Assembly: GCF_042186555.1 (NCBI RefSeq)
Contig: NC_133332.1
Span: forward strand, 128,524,375-128,588,374
Source: Aquarana catesbeiana
Lineage: Eukaryota; Chordata; Amphibia; Anura; Ranidae
Direction: 5' to 3'
Length of the DNA: 64,000 nt
A program made the translations under genes and the position numbers. Below the pieces are notes generated by a model. The model was not told the origin of the DNA and did no database searches. It saw nothing but the letters and a program-made list of their open reading frames with translations. Positions 10,055 to 23,000 of the stretch are shown here, piece by piece; the first letter of the stretch is position 1, and the number at the start of each line of letters is the position of its first letter.

Positions 10055-11436
10055 CAGTGGTGGCTGGTGAAGTTTTAGGATAGGGGGGCGCCAGACCCCG
10101 CCCTTCCTTTTGACCCCTTTCTCATAAGCCTCATCCCCTATAGAATCCACCCACTCTGTCCCCTGTATTCCTCTTGCTTCCACCCATAGTGTCAGGAGTA
10201 TACAGCTCAGCATCACAGGATGGAGTATACAGCCCCAGAATCACAGGGCAGAGTATACAGCTCAGCATCACAGAACAGAGTATACAGCTCAGCATCACAG
10301 AACAGAGTATACAGCTCAGCCTCACAGATCAGAGTATATAGCTCAGCCTCACAGGTTGGCATTGGCAGTAGTATGGTTCTATGATCAGACTCAGAGCACA
10401 CAATTGGTTGGCACTTGTAGTGATATGGTGATCAGACTCCGAGCAGACAATTGGTTGGCACTGGTAGTGTGGTTATATGATCCTACCAGCCCTGTGGCTG
10501 AACACTGTGGATGAGATGAGTGGTGTGCCAATCAGATTGCTCCTGTCACCTGATACCATGCTCATGTCAGCCAATCAAGGCAGCAGACAATTGTCTGCTC
10601 CTCCTCGCAGACTAATAACTGCTGCCACTTGCCTTCAGCAGCAGTTCTAGGAAGGCTGAGAATTAGATATCATTAGGTGAACAGTCATGAGACATTAGAG
10701 AGACTTAGGAGAATGCTGCACATCTGGTTTCACTTACCCTAACCCTTCAGTGGGCTCTGCATCTTATTCCAGCAGCTAATTGTGTAAAGTGATGACTGCC
10801 TTCACTACTTCAAATAGCCTGCAGGAGATTAGAGGGGATCAGTCTCCTTAGGATCTCACATAGAACTTGCAATCAATCTCTCCTGTCCGGATGGATATCC
10901 TCCCTGTGCAGAGATCAGCTCACTGGTAACAGCACATAGTCCCTGGATAGGCACTGATGATGCGGGGCCCGTGGCACTCTAAAGGCACCCCCTTGCGGGA
11001 GGTCTGGCACTTACCGGATTGTGGTGTCCTCTCCTCTTGTGTCTCCTCCAGAGTAAGGGAAGCAGGCAGAGGAGGAGGTGTCCATTCTTCCAGCGCGTGT
11101 TTCCTCTGCTCCTCTGCTTGTTTCCTTTTCCTAAGTTCTAGGCATCCAATAGGATTGCCTGGCACTTAGGTCAATCAGGAAGCAGGACTCACGACCTGCC
11201 TCCTGATTGGCAGGGAAGAACTCAAGTGTGTCAATAGCGAAAATGTATTCACTATAGTCTAACAATTGGGTGGGATCGAGGCGTACTCTCTGCGCCCAGA
11301 GCCCATCCTTTTTTGAAGCCTATTTGAGCCTCTGGCTCTCATCAGGTGCTTAAAAAAAAAACAAAACACCCCCACCATAGAAATCCATGCACTTGAAAGG
11401 GGCCGGATGCATGGATAGGGGCGGTGGCCGCCACTG
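10055..11436. mobile_element. hAT non-autonomous element, 1.38 kb, 8 bp TSD
   Basis: Starts CAGTGGTGGCTGGTG and ends GGTGGCCGCCACTG, imperfect inverted repeats of Charlie-like type. Flanking octamers GCTGTCTC (10047-10054) and GGTGTCTC (11437-11444) differ at one base, fitting an aged 8 bp hAT duplication. No transposase remains. The longest frame inside (minus strand, about 10920-11165, Lys/Glu-rich) has no domain I recognise and I do not call it a gene. Confidence 0.75.
10194..10355. repeat. 27 bp minisatellite, about six copies
   Basis: Unit CAGAGTATACAGCTCAGCATC plus six more bases, repeated head to tail inside the hAT element. Because 27 is a multiple of three, both strands give apparent repeated peptides, which are artefacts. 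Confidence 0.9.
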
Positions 11437-11444
11437 GGTGTCTC

Positions 11445-13684
11445 TAATATACATTGAAATAAAATCGACTCTCTTACATCATCAATCACCCTGCTACTCA
11501 CATGACAATCATTGTTTATCATAATTCCAATTCCAACTATTAGAAATTCTCTTCAAGATCTTGTACGATCAGATCAAGCAGTCTCATAGTCCAAAAAAGG
11601 GGGAACCATAAATCAATATTCACTCCTTAGAAACAGCTGACACAACCTCCTTAGCATTAATAGATGTAAACACATACATTTCAGGCTCTTCTGTTTCTTT
11701 TTGATAGTGTATAACTTCTGTAACATATGTATTAATCCTGCATGTCACAAGTGCACTGTGGCAAAAAGTTATTTGAAAATAAAAACAGTTCTCACAATGG
11801 TGTTACTTTTGTGTCCACACAAATGCTTGGTATGTGTTAAAAAATATAAATAAGCACAGTTATGTGTTATAACACAGTTTTTCACAGTCTGAGTTACTGA
11901 TGGCTCCCGTTTGCTTCTCTGCTATCTCCTACTGACTCTAGGATATAATCTACTTCATGGTTCCAAAGTTCAGCCTTCACTCATTCTGTGTCCTGTACAA
12001 CATTCTCCAGCTGAAATCAACACTGTTTTTTAAGTTTGTTCTGGGAAAAGGCTGCTTGAATAAACAATTTGAAATATGTCCTCTCCTTCAGATTATGTCT
12101 TTTGCAGTGGGCTGAAATCCTTTAATGCTAGGAGTTAAAATAGAGAAGAGGTATTCTTCCTTGTGTAGTACTTGGAAGAAATTGTGCTCACAATAACAAA
12201 AAGTGAAATCAGGCATAGCATACAACATAATACCACAGCATTCCTTTCTGGAAAAGAATCCTTCCCATTTCTCTGAAGGCACTAGCACACACCTTTACCA
12301 TGAGCAACCACAATCCAAAGTAGATTTGGTAAAAATGTTAAAAGGTATAATTTATGTGTACATACACCGTATATCTAGCAAAGAAGGTTGTCTCAGCTGT
12401 TTCTAAAGAGTATGCATGGATGTATGGTTGTTCCTTTTGGGGGATATGAGACTCCTTGATCTGGCTGCATCATGAAAAGGGTTGCTAACCATTGGAATGG
12501 AAATTGTGATAAACAATGATTGTCATCTGAGTAGGTATAAACTAGGAATTCCACAGGAACATGCTGCTTGTTCCTGTGTGATTCACATGTGGTTCAGTGT
12601 GGTGCAATTTGAGCCCATTCATTTTGATTGATTTTTGTTTTTATCTGTTTTTATTTTAATGTTATAGCATTCATAATGGTAAGATGTATTTCTAGATTAT
12701 GTTCGCCTGTGCTCCTGCTAAAGATGTTTGAAGCATTCAAAATGTGTTGAGATGACATGTGGATGTTGAATTAAAATAAGATTTGTGAACTTCACTTTGC
12801 AAACATTGGATATGGTGCTATATACACTTTTATTATTTGATAATAAACTTTATGATTGTATGAAATTACTCTGTGATAGCATTTTCTTTATGCCCAAAAA
12901 AAATCCATTGTTACAAATTTGTTTCTGTTTTACATGTTTCGTTTGGGGTGTCATTAACTTAACATTGACACCCATTGTAGATTACAACTGCAGTGCTTTC
13001 TAAACCTGGTGCAGGAAAAGCACACAGAACATGGGTTTCCTGCACCACATTCTGGTGTGAATGGGGCCCCAAAAAAATCAGCTTTTTTTACTATTGCCCA
13101 TTTATTGCCCCTGTTTTGTCAGGATTCTCTGTCTTTTGCTCACCTATTATCATAGTTCTTCTTCATCAGGGGGTATGGGTGTCTGGGGATTTGAGATCTC
13201 TGCACTTCTCCCTTTTCTCTATGCAGTGCTTCTCGGATGGATCGGAGTGATTTTGATTGGTCAGCACTGGAAATCCATGTTTGTAAGCACTTCATCTAGG
13301 CTGCAATTTCATTGCAAGAGGTCAGGCAGGTTTAAATTAAGAAATGAAAGTTGTAATACACGTTTTCAGAAAACAAAAAAGCTGCATTCTTGATTAATAG
13401 AGCACTGCAACAGGCTAAAAAGGAGACAGTGAGCATGATATTGCCTACACATTTATTTTGCAGATGGGGACCAGTTGTGGAAACAATATGTATGGCATCT
13501 TGAGAGTGCCAGATATACCAGGATACATTTCAAACTTTAAGTGGAATGAGAATTGACCCTGCTGAAAAAAGTTATCCACATTATCCAAATTTTTGCAGCT
13601 GAGGTGCCACTACAGAAATATTATGTGTGGCACTCTTAAAAGTGCAGAAGGAGTTGGTAATGCTCAAAGGCCAGAACAGCAGGT
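11445..13684. other. Unassigned non-coding sequence
   Basis: No gene. At 12550-12640 and 12998-13075 there are fragments resembling interior and terminal parts of GGTGCAG-type frog MITEs (inverted CCTGGTGCAGGAAA and TTTCCTGCACCA near 13005-13050), but I could not define paired ends. Confidence 0.35.
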
Positions 13685-13775
13685 GATTGTATGGTGTCAG
13701 GCCAGCAGTGGTAATAGAAGCAGGTAATGGTGATAGGATATGGCAATGGTGGCAGGGGATGATAATGGTGGCAGG
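13685..13775. repeat. Degenerate GATGGTAATGGTGGCAGG minisatellite (left part)
   Basis: Degenerate direct repeats of about 18 bp (AATGGTGGCAGG and variants). The same pattern resumes after the foldback element (15479-15565), so that element inserted into the minisatellite. Confidence 0.6.
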
Positions 13776-13807
13776 TAGGGATGAGCCGAACACCCCCCTC
13801 GGTTCGC

Positions 13808-14598
13808 AGCCCCCCAAAGCACCTTGTCCCCACGTTGATGGTGGTGGGGGTCTGCGGAGGGGGACCCCCAGATCCCGGCCTCCCCCCGTGTGATACGGTA
13901 ACGGGGTACAAATGTACCCCTACCATTTCACAAAAAAAGTGTCAAAATGGTAAAAATGACAAGACACGGCTTGGGACAAGTCCTTTATTAAAAAATAAAA
14001 TAATAAAAATGTCCCACAAAGTCCATTCATCTTCTTCTTCTCTCGCTCAGACGGACCTAAAAAGATGACGCCGTATGACGCGTCTTTGCAGGTGACAGTT
14101 CTTTTATGACTGAGAGTGGGGCCACGCGGTGATGTCCCCGGGTGACCCTGCCCCCTCTGACGCACGGGGATGTCCCTATGGATTCCCCATAGCGTCAGAG
14201 GGGCTGGGGTCACCCAGGGACGTCACCGTGTGTCCCCGCCCTCAGTTATAAAAGAACTGTCACCTGAGAGGACGGTCATTACGGCGGGTGCCTCCCATGG
14301 AGGCGGATCAGTGGTGGCATGTTGGTTTTTTTTTTTTTCGGTCCGTCGGCGGAGCGAGAGAAGAAGATGAATGGACTTCGTGGGACATTTTTATTTTTTT
14401 ATTTTCCAATAAAGGACTTGTCCCAAGCCATGTCTTGTCATTTTTACCATTTTGACACTTTTTTTGTGAAATGGTAGGGGTACATTTGTACCCCATTACC
14501 ATTTCACACGGGGAGAGGCCGGGATCTGGGGGTCAAGGGTTGTGGGGATGATGCCCTTGTCCCCATCAACATGGGGACAAGGTGCTTTGGGGGCTACC
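13808..14598. repeat. Imperfect palindrome, about 0.79 kb, 27 bp loop
   Basis: The left arm (13808-14163) is the inverted copy of the right arm (14191-14598). For example, CCTACCATTTCACAAAAAAAGT at 13917 reappears inverted near 14460, and GGTGACAGTTCTTTTAT near 14091 reappears inverted near 14250. Several small indels separate the arms. Confidence 0.85.
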
Positions 14599-14709
14599 CC
14601 AAAGCACCCTCCCCATGTTGAGGGCATGTGGCCTGGTACGGTTCAGGAGGGGGGTGCTCTCTTGTATCCCCCTCTTTTCCTGCAGCTTGCCAGGTTGCAT
14701 GTTTGGATA

Positions 14710-15010
14710 AGGGTCTGGTATGGATTTTTGGGGGGACCTCACGCCATTTTTAAAAAAAAATTGGTGCAGGGTTCCCCTTAAAATCCATACCAGACCTGAA
14801 GGGTCTGGTATGGATTTTGAGGGGGACCCCCACGCCATTTTTTTTTTAATTTTGGCACGGGGTTCCCCTTAATATCCATACCAGACCTGAAGGGCCTGGT
14901 ATGGAATTTGGGGGACCCCCATGCAATTTTTTTTTTTAATTTTGGTTCGGGGTTCCCCTTAATATCCATACCAGACCCAAAGGGCCTGGTAATGGACTGT
15001 GGGGGAATCC
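14710..15010. repeat. Tandem repeat of about 90 bp, 3-4 copies
   Basis: Each unit carries GGGTCTGGTATGGA or GGCCTGGTATGGA, an oligo(A/T) block and GGGTTCCCCTTAA. Each unit also has a small internal inverted repeat (CCATACCAGACC against GGTCTGGTATGG). Confidence 0.85.
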
Positions 15011-15565
15011 CATGCCTTTTTTAATGACTTTTATGTGTATTGCCGGGACTGACAATTCATTATAGCCGCGAGTACTTTTAAATTACTTTTTTTCCTTTAG
15101 AAATGTCATTTTGTGCAGGGAATGTTGTAAACACGGGAAACATGCGTCACGTTACAGGCATACTATAGACACCCCTCAGGTACAAAATTTAAAGGAATAT
15201 TTCACTTTTATTGTTTCACTTTAAGCATTATTAAAATCACTGCTCCTGAAAAAACGGCATTGTTTAAAACTTTTTTTTGCATTGATACATGTCCCCTGGG
15301 GCAGGACCCAGGTCCCCAAACACTTTTTATGACAATACCAAGCATATAAGCCTTTAAAATTAGCACTTTTCATTTCTCCCATAGACTTTTAAAGGGTGTT
15401 CCGCGGCTTTCGAATTTGTCGTGAACACCCCAAATTGTTCACTATTCGACGAACAGGCAAACATCGGGCTCATCCCTAATGGCAGGCCATCATTGGGAGC
15501 AGAAGATGGTAATCATGTCAGTAAATGGTAATGGTGGAAGTACAGCATTGATGGCAGGAGATGGC

Positions 15566-18500
15566 AATTCAGTAAAATATAACATGGACTCAAGCTAGCG
15601 CAATTTGAACAACTTTCTGGAGATAGGACATATCTGTATGTCCTTGGGTTTCAGTGGTTACACCGGGGCCAAAGCTGCAGCTGCAGTCATGACCCTGGAT
15701 TCTTTTCTTTCAACCGGCGATTCTGAATAAAGTAAAAGTTAATTGAGAGGCTAAATAGCTCTTAGATCATTTTTACCTGCGGTTGAAGGTGTTCCCCCCT
15801 CCTCGCCCTCTGCCACCTTCCTGGGCTCTACCATCTCAGGGAGCCTGGGTCTGAAGCCGGTGGTTCTGCTGGCTTACCATAGAGATGATTGAAGACTGGA
15901 ACTTCCCCTTTCATTTCTATGGTCTAAGAATTTGGAAGCGATGAGGATTTAGTCACTTCCGGTTTTGCTCAGATGTAAACAAGCTGTCACTGGCTTGTAA
16001 ATGCATTTGATCAAACTGATCTTAGTTTGAACAGATGCTTTGAAAGTCAGAGGAGAGATCTGAGGCCTAAAAGAAACCAGATGTCTCAGTAAAGAGAATC
16101 TGGCACTGGCCATGCTATTACAAGGGATGTTTTTCGCACCTTGTGATAGCAATAAATGCAATATAAAAAGAGACAGTGTAAAATAAAAAAATGCAAATAA
16201 AATAAATATTAATAATAATAAAAAAAAATGTTTAAAGCGACCCCGACTTCTGTGCTCACATGCAAAAGAAATGGCCCAGTATGCAAGAGAATAATAAGAT
16301 TTAATTAGTTCCTAACATCTCGTCAACTGTGTCAGGACACAGGTGCATTCTTTTTTATTTTACCAAACTATGACTATGCTGAGATGCCAGATAGCCTACT
16401 GGTCACTCCGATCAGTGGTCCATCATGAACACCTTAAAGTTCAGTGTTCTAAAGGTGTCAGTATCCATCCTTGACCCTATATAATGAGAGGATTAGATAC
16501 TGTGTGTGACTGCTGCGGGCAGTCAGGCCTGGCAATGTGTTGTAAAGAGACAACCACCACCACTGCCGATCTTCCTTTCACTGACCTGAGGACTCAAGAC
16601 ACCTTGGTCTTGAAAGGAGTACCTGCCACTGTCTGCTAATACAGTTGGTCAAATGCAGTTGTTTATTTTCTATCCCTGTTTTGCTATGATTGCTCATTAG
16701 TTTCCTATGAATTGTAACAATTTTCCATTTGTTTATTATGTACAGTGTCTGCATTTATCGCCTACATATTGTAACTTTTTCACAATTGTTTCCCTGATTA
16801 TTGACACAATTGCCCTTTGTTTCCCATGTACTATACAGTTGACTGTCTAACTATTGTCACTTGCCCATTTGGTTGATTACCCGTTTCCTGCTAATTGGTT
16901 GACCAGGTATTGAAATGAATGTTTATATTTTGCTCAATGTCACGATTGTCTGTTTGTTATCCAGGTATTGTTGCATTTTTGCCTACATATTTTCAGGATT
17001 ACTATTGTGTTGTCTGAATATTGACTTAGTTGTTTGTGTGTTGCCTGCATTTTGCTAAATGAATTACCACAGTTTAGGGCTACAGTCTTTTCTATGTGAA
17101 TGTGGGACTAAGTCAGCACTGTTAAAGTATAATTATAAGCAGAAACCCTATATTGATAATGCTCACCGTTTACCTCTATTCACTTTTCCTCTACAGTTGG
17201 TATTTTTCTTAATCCTCTAATCTCTTCATGGAGCATCCCCCTAATAAAAAAATCTTTCCGCACTCAGAATCTGAAACATCTTTAAACATATACAGTAACC
17301 CAAGGTCAATCCTTGTCAGCAAGAAGCATAACTTTGCATTTCAATAATTTTATTAGAACAAAGCTGCCTTTACTAGTGTTGTTTGAAAAAAGATATAATA
17401 CTAAAATAACAGCCATTAAAAAAATTGAATATTTTTGGTCTTAATGTATGTCTATAAAGTTATGCTACACTGATTTATATAAAAAAATCAAATGAACATA
17501 AATCAGAATTGTGCTAACTATAGACATGTGTGTAATTATAAGCTAACATAACCACGTAACAGTCCTTTATATAAATGTATAAAACTGTGATACAATCCCC
17601 CAATCATGATCAAGTCCACAAAGACAGTTCAAATGGGTGAGATTAGATTGTATAATAGCAGACACCTCCACCAAACTAATTTTGGTCACATGCTCACCTT
17701 ATGGATTAACCCTCATTACAAAGGCCTTATTGCTCCTTTAATCAAATCAGTCAGACTCCATAAACCTAGCTAGGCTCTCCTATGGCTCAAGCAATCCACC
17801 CCAGAACTCTCACTCGGTATATCATGAAATCATCTCAGCTCAGTGATAAAGCATGGATCAGTGATCATAAAGATACAAAAACTGACAAAGTGTTCACTGA
17901 GGTATTTTTTTTAAGAAAAAAAATGCACTCACATAATAACGGAATAAAATCGCCAATATCACTTTAAAATCATTCCATTGCTGCTCAGGTAGATGGCTCT
18001 ATAGTGTATAGAATGGGTGTCTATAGTTATCACATTTCTGATTTATGTTAATTTGGTATTTTATGTAAAATTCTTTTGGTATATGAGTCAGTGCAGCACA
18101 TCACAGGTATACAAAGGGTTCTAACTATGCTCATACATACGTGCATGACAACTTCTGCAGGTTCTGTATGCTTTAACCCTTTTGCTGCAAGGTCCGTACA
18201 TCTTACAGACCTGAAAGCGGGGCGTTTTACACACGTTCCTGATGTCTGCAGCCATCGGAACTGAGTGTAAAACTGACAAGCAGACCCCTGCCTTTCATGT
18301 AGAAGCATTTCGTCAGCTACTCTGCCACCTGATTGCTTCCACACACACCTGGTAATATGCCCCCCCCGCCATGTATCCCAGGCTCTGCTTGCCCATCTGC
18401 GGACCCGGGACTGGAATAGCAGGTGCCACCGGGTAGGGGGGAGGGAGCTAAGTGGAGTCATGTCCATTCTTCTCCCCTCCCTTTTGCTGAACCAGAAAGC

Positions 18501-18739
18501 AACGTGTTTGACATAATTTCTAGGTCCTCCTCTCAGTGTCCCCAGCCAACATGACTGAGAATGAATCTAAGGCAATGCAATCTGTATTGCATTACATTCT
18601 GTGGAGCACAGGGGAGAATAAGTTCCAAAGACCCTGGATGTCTCCTTAAAGAGAACCTGTCACCAAAAAATCATCACATTGGGAACTTTTTGTCCCCTAT
18701 CAGATGAAAAAAAAACTTAAGTGAAAAAAAACTTTAAAT
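15566..18739. other. Unassigned non-coding sequence
   Basis: No gene found. Features limited to an A-rich/AATAATA tract (about 16185-16232), a loosely repetitive TTGCCTACATATTGT-type region (16640-17060) and an inverted TGTGTGGAAGC/CAGGTGG-type stretch near 18300-18370. Scattered frames have no recognisable domain. Confidence 0.35.
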
Positions 18740-20830
18740 TGCAAAATGTTGATTATGGGGGACTTTAATAATGTATGGATAGATATCTAGCAGGCCCTAA
18801 TGTAGACTACTTTTTATAGTTATATCCAGGAGCTGGGACTACAGGATATATGACATCTTAAGAATCCGTTTTCTAATGCATACTCCTGTTGTTCTAGTAC
18901 TTATCAGGCCTTATCGAGAATAGATATGTCCCTGGGTACAGATTTAGTTCTTCCCTGGGTGTCTAATATTCAATATCTAACTAGGGGTTTAGCAGATCAG
19001 ACTACCTATAGTAGTAACATTAGATAAAATTAAGCTCAGAATCAGGACTAGCTGGCGGGTTCCTGCTTTTTGGTTTAAGGTACTGCCCCAGGGGGACGCA
19101 ACGAGTCAAACTTTAGTCAAATTTTTTCATATTAATGATAACTCAGCTTCACCACAGGTGGCATGGGATACTATGAAAGCTTTTTTGAGGGGGGTTTTGC
19201 TTAAAGCTAGTGTTTATAAAAAAATCTAGTCGGGAACAGGAATCCCTGTTAGCAGCTGAGGTGCAGCAGAAAGAAGCTCAGTATATTCAGGATCCTACCA
19301 CCTCTAACCATGGTGTCTGGAAGGATGCACAATTATTGTACAGACAGGTAACATTGCATAAAGCTGAGCGGTATGGCTTTCTGTCCAGATGTTGCAGTTT
19401 TGAGCAGGGGGAAAGATTGGGTAGAATGCTATCAGTAATCGCAAAGCCTCAAAAAAATACCAAATTTATCTCCTCTATTCGTACAGTAGGAGGTGTCATT
19501 TCCTATATTCCCAGAATGAAATATTGCGATGATTTGTTAACTTCTATAGTAATTTATATCAGAGTAAAGCTGAATATTGTAAGATAAGCCTTAAGGCATT
19601 TTTAGACCCATTAAAACTCCCCTCTCTTTCTGTAATTTATAGACAGGAACTTAATGCCCCTCTGACGCTAGAGGAACTTGCCAAGGCAGTGGCAGATTGC
19701 CCAAATGATAAGGACCTAGGCCTTGACGGTTTGACGGTTAGTCCTTAACCATAAAACATACAAATCTGTTAAGCTTAAAATTATAATAAGATAGCAGCTA
19801 ACACTATATTGCTGGGTACAATGAAAATTAATAAGGAAAAAGCTGTAGCGCTAATTTAAAACATGCTTTAGAATCATTTAAGCTCCCAGACTCTATGAAC
19901 GATGCCTGTATTATTGTGTTACCAAAATCAGGAAAGGACCCTTTGGCTTCGGAATCTTACAGCCCAATATCATTGTTGAATTCGGATGCTAAGATTGTAG
20001 CCAGGGTCCGGGCAACAAGATTGAACAGATAATATGCAGGGCTTGAATCATCCAGATCAGTCTGGTTTTATCCCTACAAGGTCTATGGCTATTAATTTAA
20101 GGAGGCTTTTTTTAAATATGCAAATACCATCTGATAACCCTGGGAGGAGAGCAATTTTGTCACTCAATGCTAAGAAAGCTTTTGATAGCATTGAGTGGAC
20201 ATATCTGTGGGAAGTTTTGGGCTTGTTTGGCCTTGGGGATAGGTTTATACCTTGGGATAAGCTGTTGTATTCTGGCCCTAGGGCCTGTATGCAAATAAAG
20301 GGTTTGGTTTTAGAATGTATCTCATTATATAGAGTTACTAGACAGATGTGCCCCCTGTCTCCTCTGCTATTTGCACTGACCCTTGAACCATTGGCAGAAG
20401 CTTTCTGACAATCGGAATATATCTGTGGATTTATTAGAGGAACAAGAAATGAAAAAATCTCATTGGATGCCGATGATGCTTTGTTGTTTCTTGGGGATAC
20501 GGATAATTCTTTAAGTTCTTTAATGTCACGTATACAAAATTTTGGTTCGTTCTCTTTAGTGTATTTTTTACAGAAATTTTGGGTTCCCTAGACTTTACGG
20601 TAATATTGTGAAAAATAAAAAATTGGAAATGCAACTATTTTATTATCTAAGGTGTCTGCTTTCAGAAAATATATAATATAATATTTTGGGAGGTTTATGT
20701 AATCTTCAGGCCTAAAATTATATTTTAAACGTGTGCAAAAAATGTAAAAACGTGTCATTAGCGAATGGGTTAAACTTCCCTCCACTTACACCTAGGAGAG
20801 TAATTGGTACACAAGACAATTTCCAAGGGC
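18740..20830 (+). mobile_element. Tx1/L1-like LINE relic, plus strand
   Basis: Contains, in order, the C-terminal part of the endonuclease, the inter-domain region and the first two thirds of the reverse transcriptase of one LINE ORF2. There is no 5' UTR, ORF1 or poly(A) tail, so both ends are truncated. Same family type as the minus-strand LINE at 37.5-42.3 kb. Confidence 0.8.
18746..20580 (+). pseudogene. LINE ORF2 pseudogene (endonuclease end plus reverse transcriptase)
   Basis: ORF2 of L1-type LINEs nicks DNA with an apurinic-like endonuclease and copies RNA into the nick. Here the start reads MLIMGDFNNV (endonuclease GDFN motif), followed after stops by SRIDMSLGT. The segment from 19210 (ESLLAAEVQQKEAQYIQDPT) is the linker. 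The reverse-transcriptase part from about 20034 shows DQSGFIPTRS, AILSLNAKKAFDSI (first catalytic Asp region) and CPLSPLLFALTLEPLAEAF. The usual YADD active site is DADD at about 20470 (Tyr to Asp). Multiple stops and frame changes between these blocks leave no functional protein. Confidence 0.85.
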
Positions 20831-21941
20831 TCTCTGTCCTTAAAGGGTACTTATTTTTCCTTCTTAGGTTTCTTGGTCATGAGCAATATAGATTTTACTA
20901 GCCCTTTAAGCTCCAGCAATCTTTTTGGTGGTGCTGTGGAAATGTTGGGTGTAAAGGTATAGGAGCTAATTTCCTGGTCCTAAATTGCTTTATAGTAAAA
21001 GTAGCCATACCATAGTGGAAGTTAGTCAGAAAATGAAAAATAAAACTATATAGAAAACAAACAAACAAAATAAAAAATATAATGTTATATAGTTAGCAAG
21101 CACGTGGACACAGTGGTGAAATAAAAGCCTTGGCGTGTGTGGAGTGCATACCCACATTGCAGTGGGTGTATCCCCAATAGGCTAAATAAGCTTACCTGTG
21201 TAGATAGCACACGTTTCTCTGTTCTACTGTTTTACTACGCCATTGACAAGAATCTCACAGACATACATAAACCTGAAGATAAAGCTCCAATTTGTAAAAA
21301 TTTAACTTCCACTACATATGCATTTGCGCATACAAATTAAACGCATAGATCTAATACTCTGCACATGCCTATCTTAAAGGAGAAATTAATTAAAGTAGTT
21401 ACTGGCATGTCAAAAAAGTAATGGAAAAGTTCAGAAACATTATTTGCATATTTTTTGGGGGTTAGTGACCCAAAGTTACCAGAGTCCTCATGGTAAACGG
21501 GCAGCTAGCATTTTCAGAATGAGAAATCAGTGATGGCAGTAGCCACATTTCTCTATGAGAAGGTTTCCAATAAACATCCATGTGCATGAAGTTTAAGTTA
21601 GACTGTTGGGTCAACTGGTGAATAGTCAGTTTCCAAGGTAGCACCACAATGATTTCACATCTTTGTTTGGTGAATGCCTCTTGTTTAAACGTGTCATTTT
21701 TTTTTAGGCATGCTCAAAAACATACCTAGCACAATCTTCTTAAATCCAATCACCTTCAAATGCATTTTCTAAGCATGAATGCAATATAAAAAAGGGTGTT
21801 TAAGGGCACTCAGAGCTTCAGAATGGAACAGACAATGTCTCTATACAATCAAAAGTCCAATGGTGGTGATAATGGCAGTGCTAGGGATGTTTCTTCAATA
21901 CTTATGGCTGCGACTTAGAGATAGAAGCAATCTCTATGGAA
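20831..21941. other. Unassigned AT-rich sequence
   Basis: No gene, terminal repeats or target duplication recognised. Confidence 0.4.
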
Positions 21942-22610
21942 ACACAAGCAAAGAAAAGGCGCCTCTAAGTGTAGAAGTAAAACAGTTTAATATCCCCAGC
22001 AGGTTTAAAAACACTTACAAGATCAGAAGGCAAAAACGGCACATCATGACAAATAGTGGAATGGTGGGTTCTTCTTTTTATTACATTTTATCATAATTTC
22101 ATATACGCACTTTTCTACATATCTCCCTCTTTTCCATTAACTTATTTTGGTAAGAACACTATTTTTATTTGCCTATTCCTCCTCTCTTGTTCCTGTCCCC
22201 ACCCACGGCCAGACCAGGTTGATAAAGGAACCAGATAGAGTTCCGAAACGCGTCCCTTTCTTATGACCACATCCGTTTGCGGTCCAGGCTGGTTGCTGTC
22301 CATCGGTGCTGACATCATTTCCGGGTCCTCTTTTCCTGTTTTCTGACTACGTAATTTTCTCTGGCGGCTTCAGCGTCCTGGATACTCCACTGCTGATCCT
22401 GACTGGACTCAGTGTGACCACACATACAACAGCCTGGGGATTCCTTTCCGCTGTGACCCCTTCCGATGTTGAAGAACCCCCCTTTCCACTATTTGTCATG
22501 ATGTGCCATTTTAGCCTTCTGATCTTGTAAGTGTTTTTAAACCAGCTGGGGATATTAAACAGTTTTACTTCTACACTTAGAGGCACCTTTTCTTTGCTTG
22601 CATTTTCTAA
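21942..22610. repeat. Inverted-repeat unit enclosing a hammerhead-like motif
   Basis: The left arm, about 21942-22075, is the reverse complement of the right arm, about 22466-22608. Both contain AGCAAAGAAAAGG, the GTAGAAGTAAAAC block and the CAAATAGTGGAA block, read in opposite directions. The loop carries CCACCCACGGCC and the motif at 22215-22256. The arms explain the two similar but opposite reading frames here; neither is a gene. An inverted duplication of the 3' end of one retroelement copy would give this structure. Confidence 0.75.
22215..22256 (+). ncRNA. Decayed hammerhead-ribozyme-like motif (copy A)
   Basis: Reads AGG, TTGATAA, a hairpin GGAAC...GTTCC, then GAAACGCGTC and CCT. This is the order of a minimal type I hammerhead: stem I, CUGANGA box, stem II, GAA, very short stem III ACGCGU, cleavage base, stem I. 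The first box deviates at two conserved positions (U for C3, A for G8), so activity is unlikely. Related motifs occur at 36.74, 43.17, 58.32, 59.95 and 61.59 kb. Confidence 0.35.
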
Positions 22611-23000
22611 GCCAATGCTTTGAGCCTCCAAATGTGAAATCTGTCTACTTAAATAAAACATGAAACAGATGGCATTATGCACATTGTACATCATTTTTGC
22701 TAGTGGGGCACAAAACATTACTCTGAGGCTATAACAAAACAATCTATTAAATAACTTTTAGGATGGCAGATTCATTGATTATTAACATCTTTAGACACAC
22801 AATATTGGCTGCCTTTTGATAAATATTCTGTGAGCGCAGACCCGCACCTGATAACAAAGCAGTTTACTGCTTTCTGCTGTAGCTTGGAAACAGAGGAGGC
22901 AGAGGAATTCTTTCACTACTCTGTCATCTGTCAGAGCCTGGCAAAGAAAGCAAGTATTGGAAGATTTCCTCTGACAGCTCTGTTTACAAGTTACACCACG
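22611..23000. other. Unassigned non-coding sequence
   Basis: Continues from the right arm of the inverted repeat. No gene or defined repeat. Confidence 0.4.

Larger units (their letters stand above)
13778..15476. mobile_element. Foldback DNA element, 1.7 kb, with large internal palindrome
   Basis: Ends are inverted: GGGATGAGCCGAAC on the left against ATCGGGCTCATCCC on the right, with TA on each side. The left half contains a long imperfect palindrome (arms 13808-14163 and 14191-14598). The right half contains the GGCCTGGTATGGA tandem repeats. No transposase gene; all frames are products of the palindrome. The superfamily is uncertain: a TA target suggests a mariner-like origin, but two bases are weak evidence. 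A relative occupies about 2041-2740. Confidence 0.65.

Noticed and set aside
10131..10401. Repetitive minus-strand frame with DAELYTLFC-type repeats
   Set aside because: Product of a 27 bp minisatellite whose unit length is a multiple of three.
10920..11165. Lys/Glu-rich minus-strand frame of 81 codons
   Set aside because: Lies inside a non-autonomous hAT element, with no domain and an overlapping frame on the other strand.
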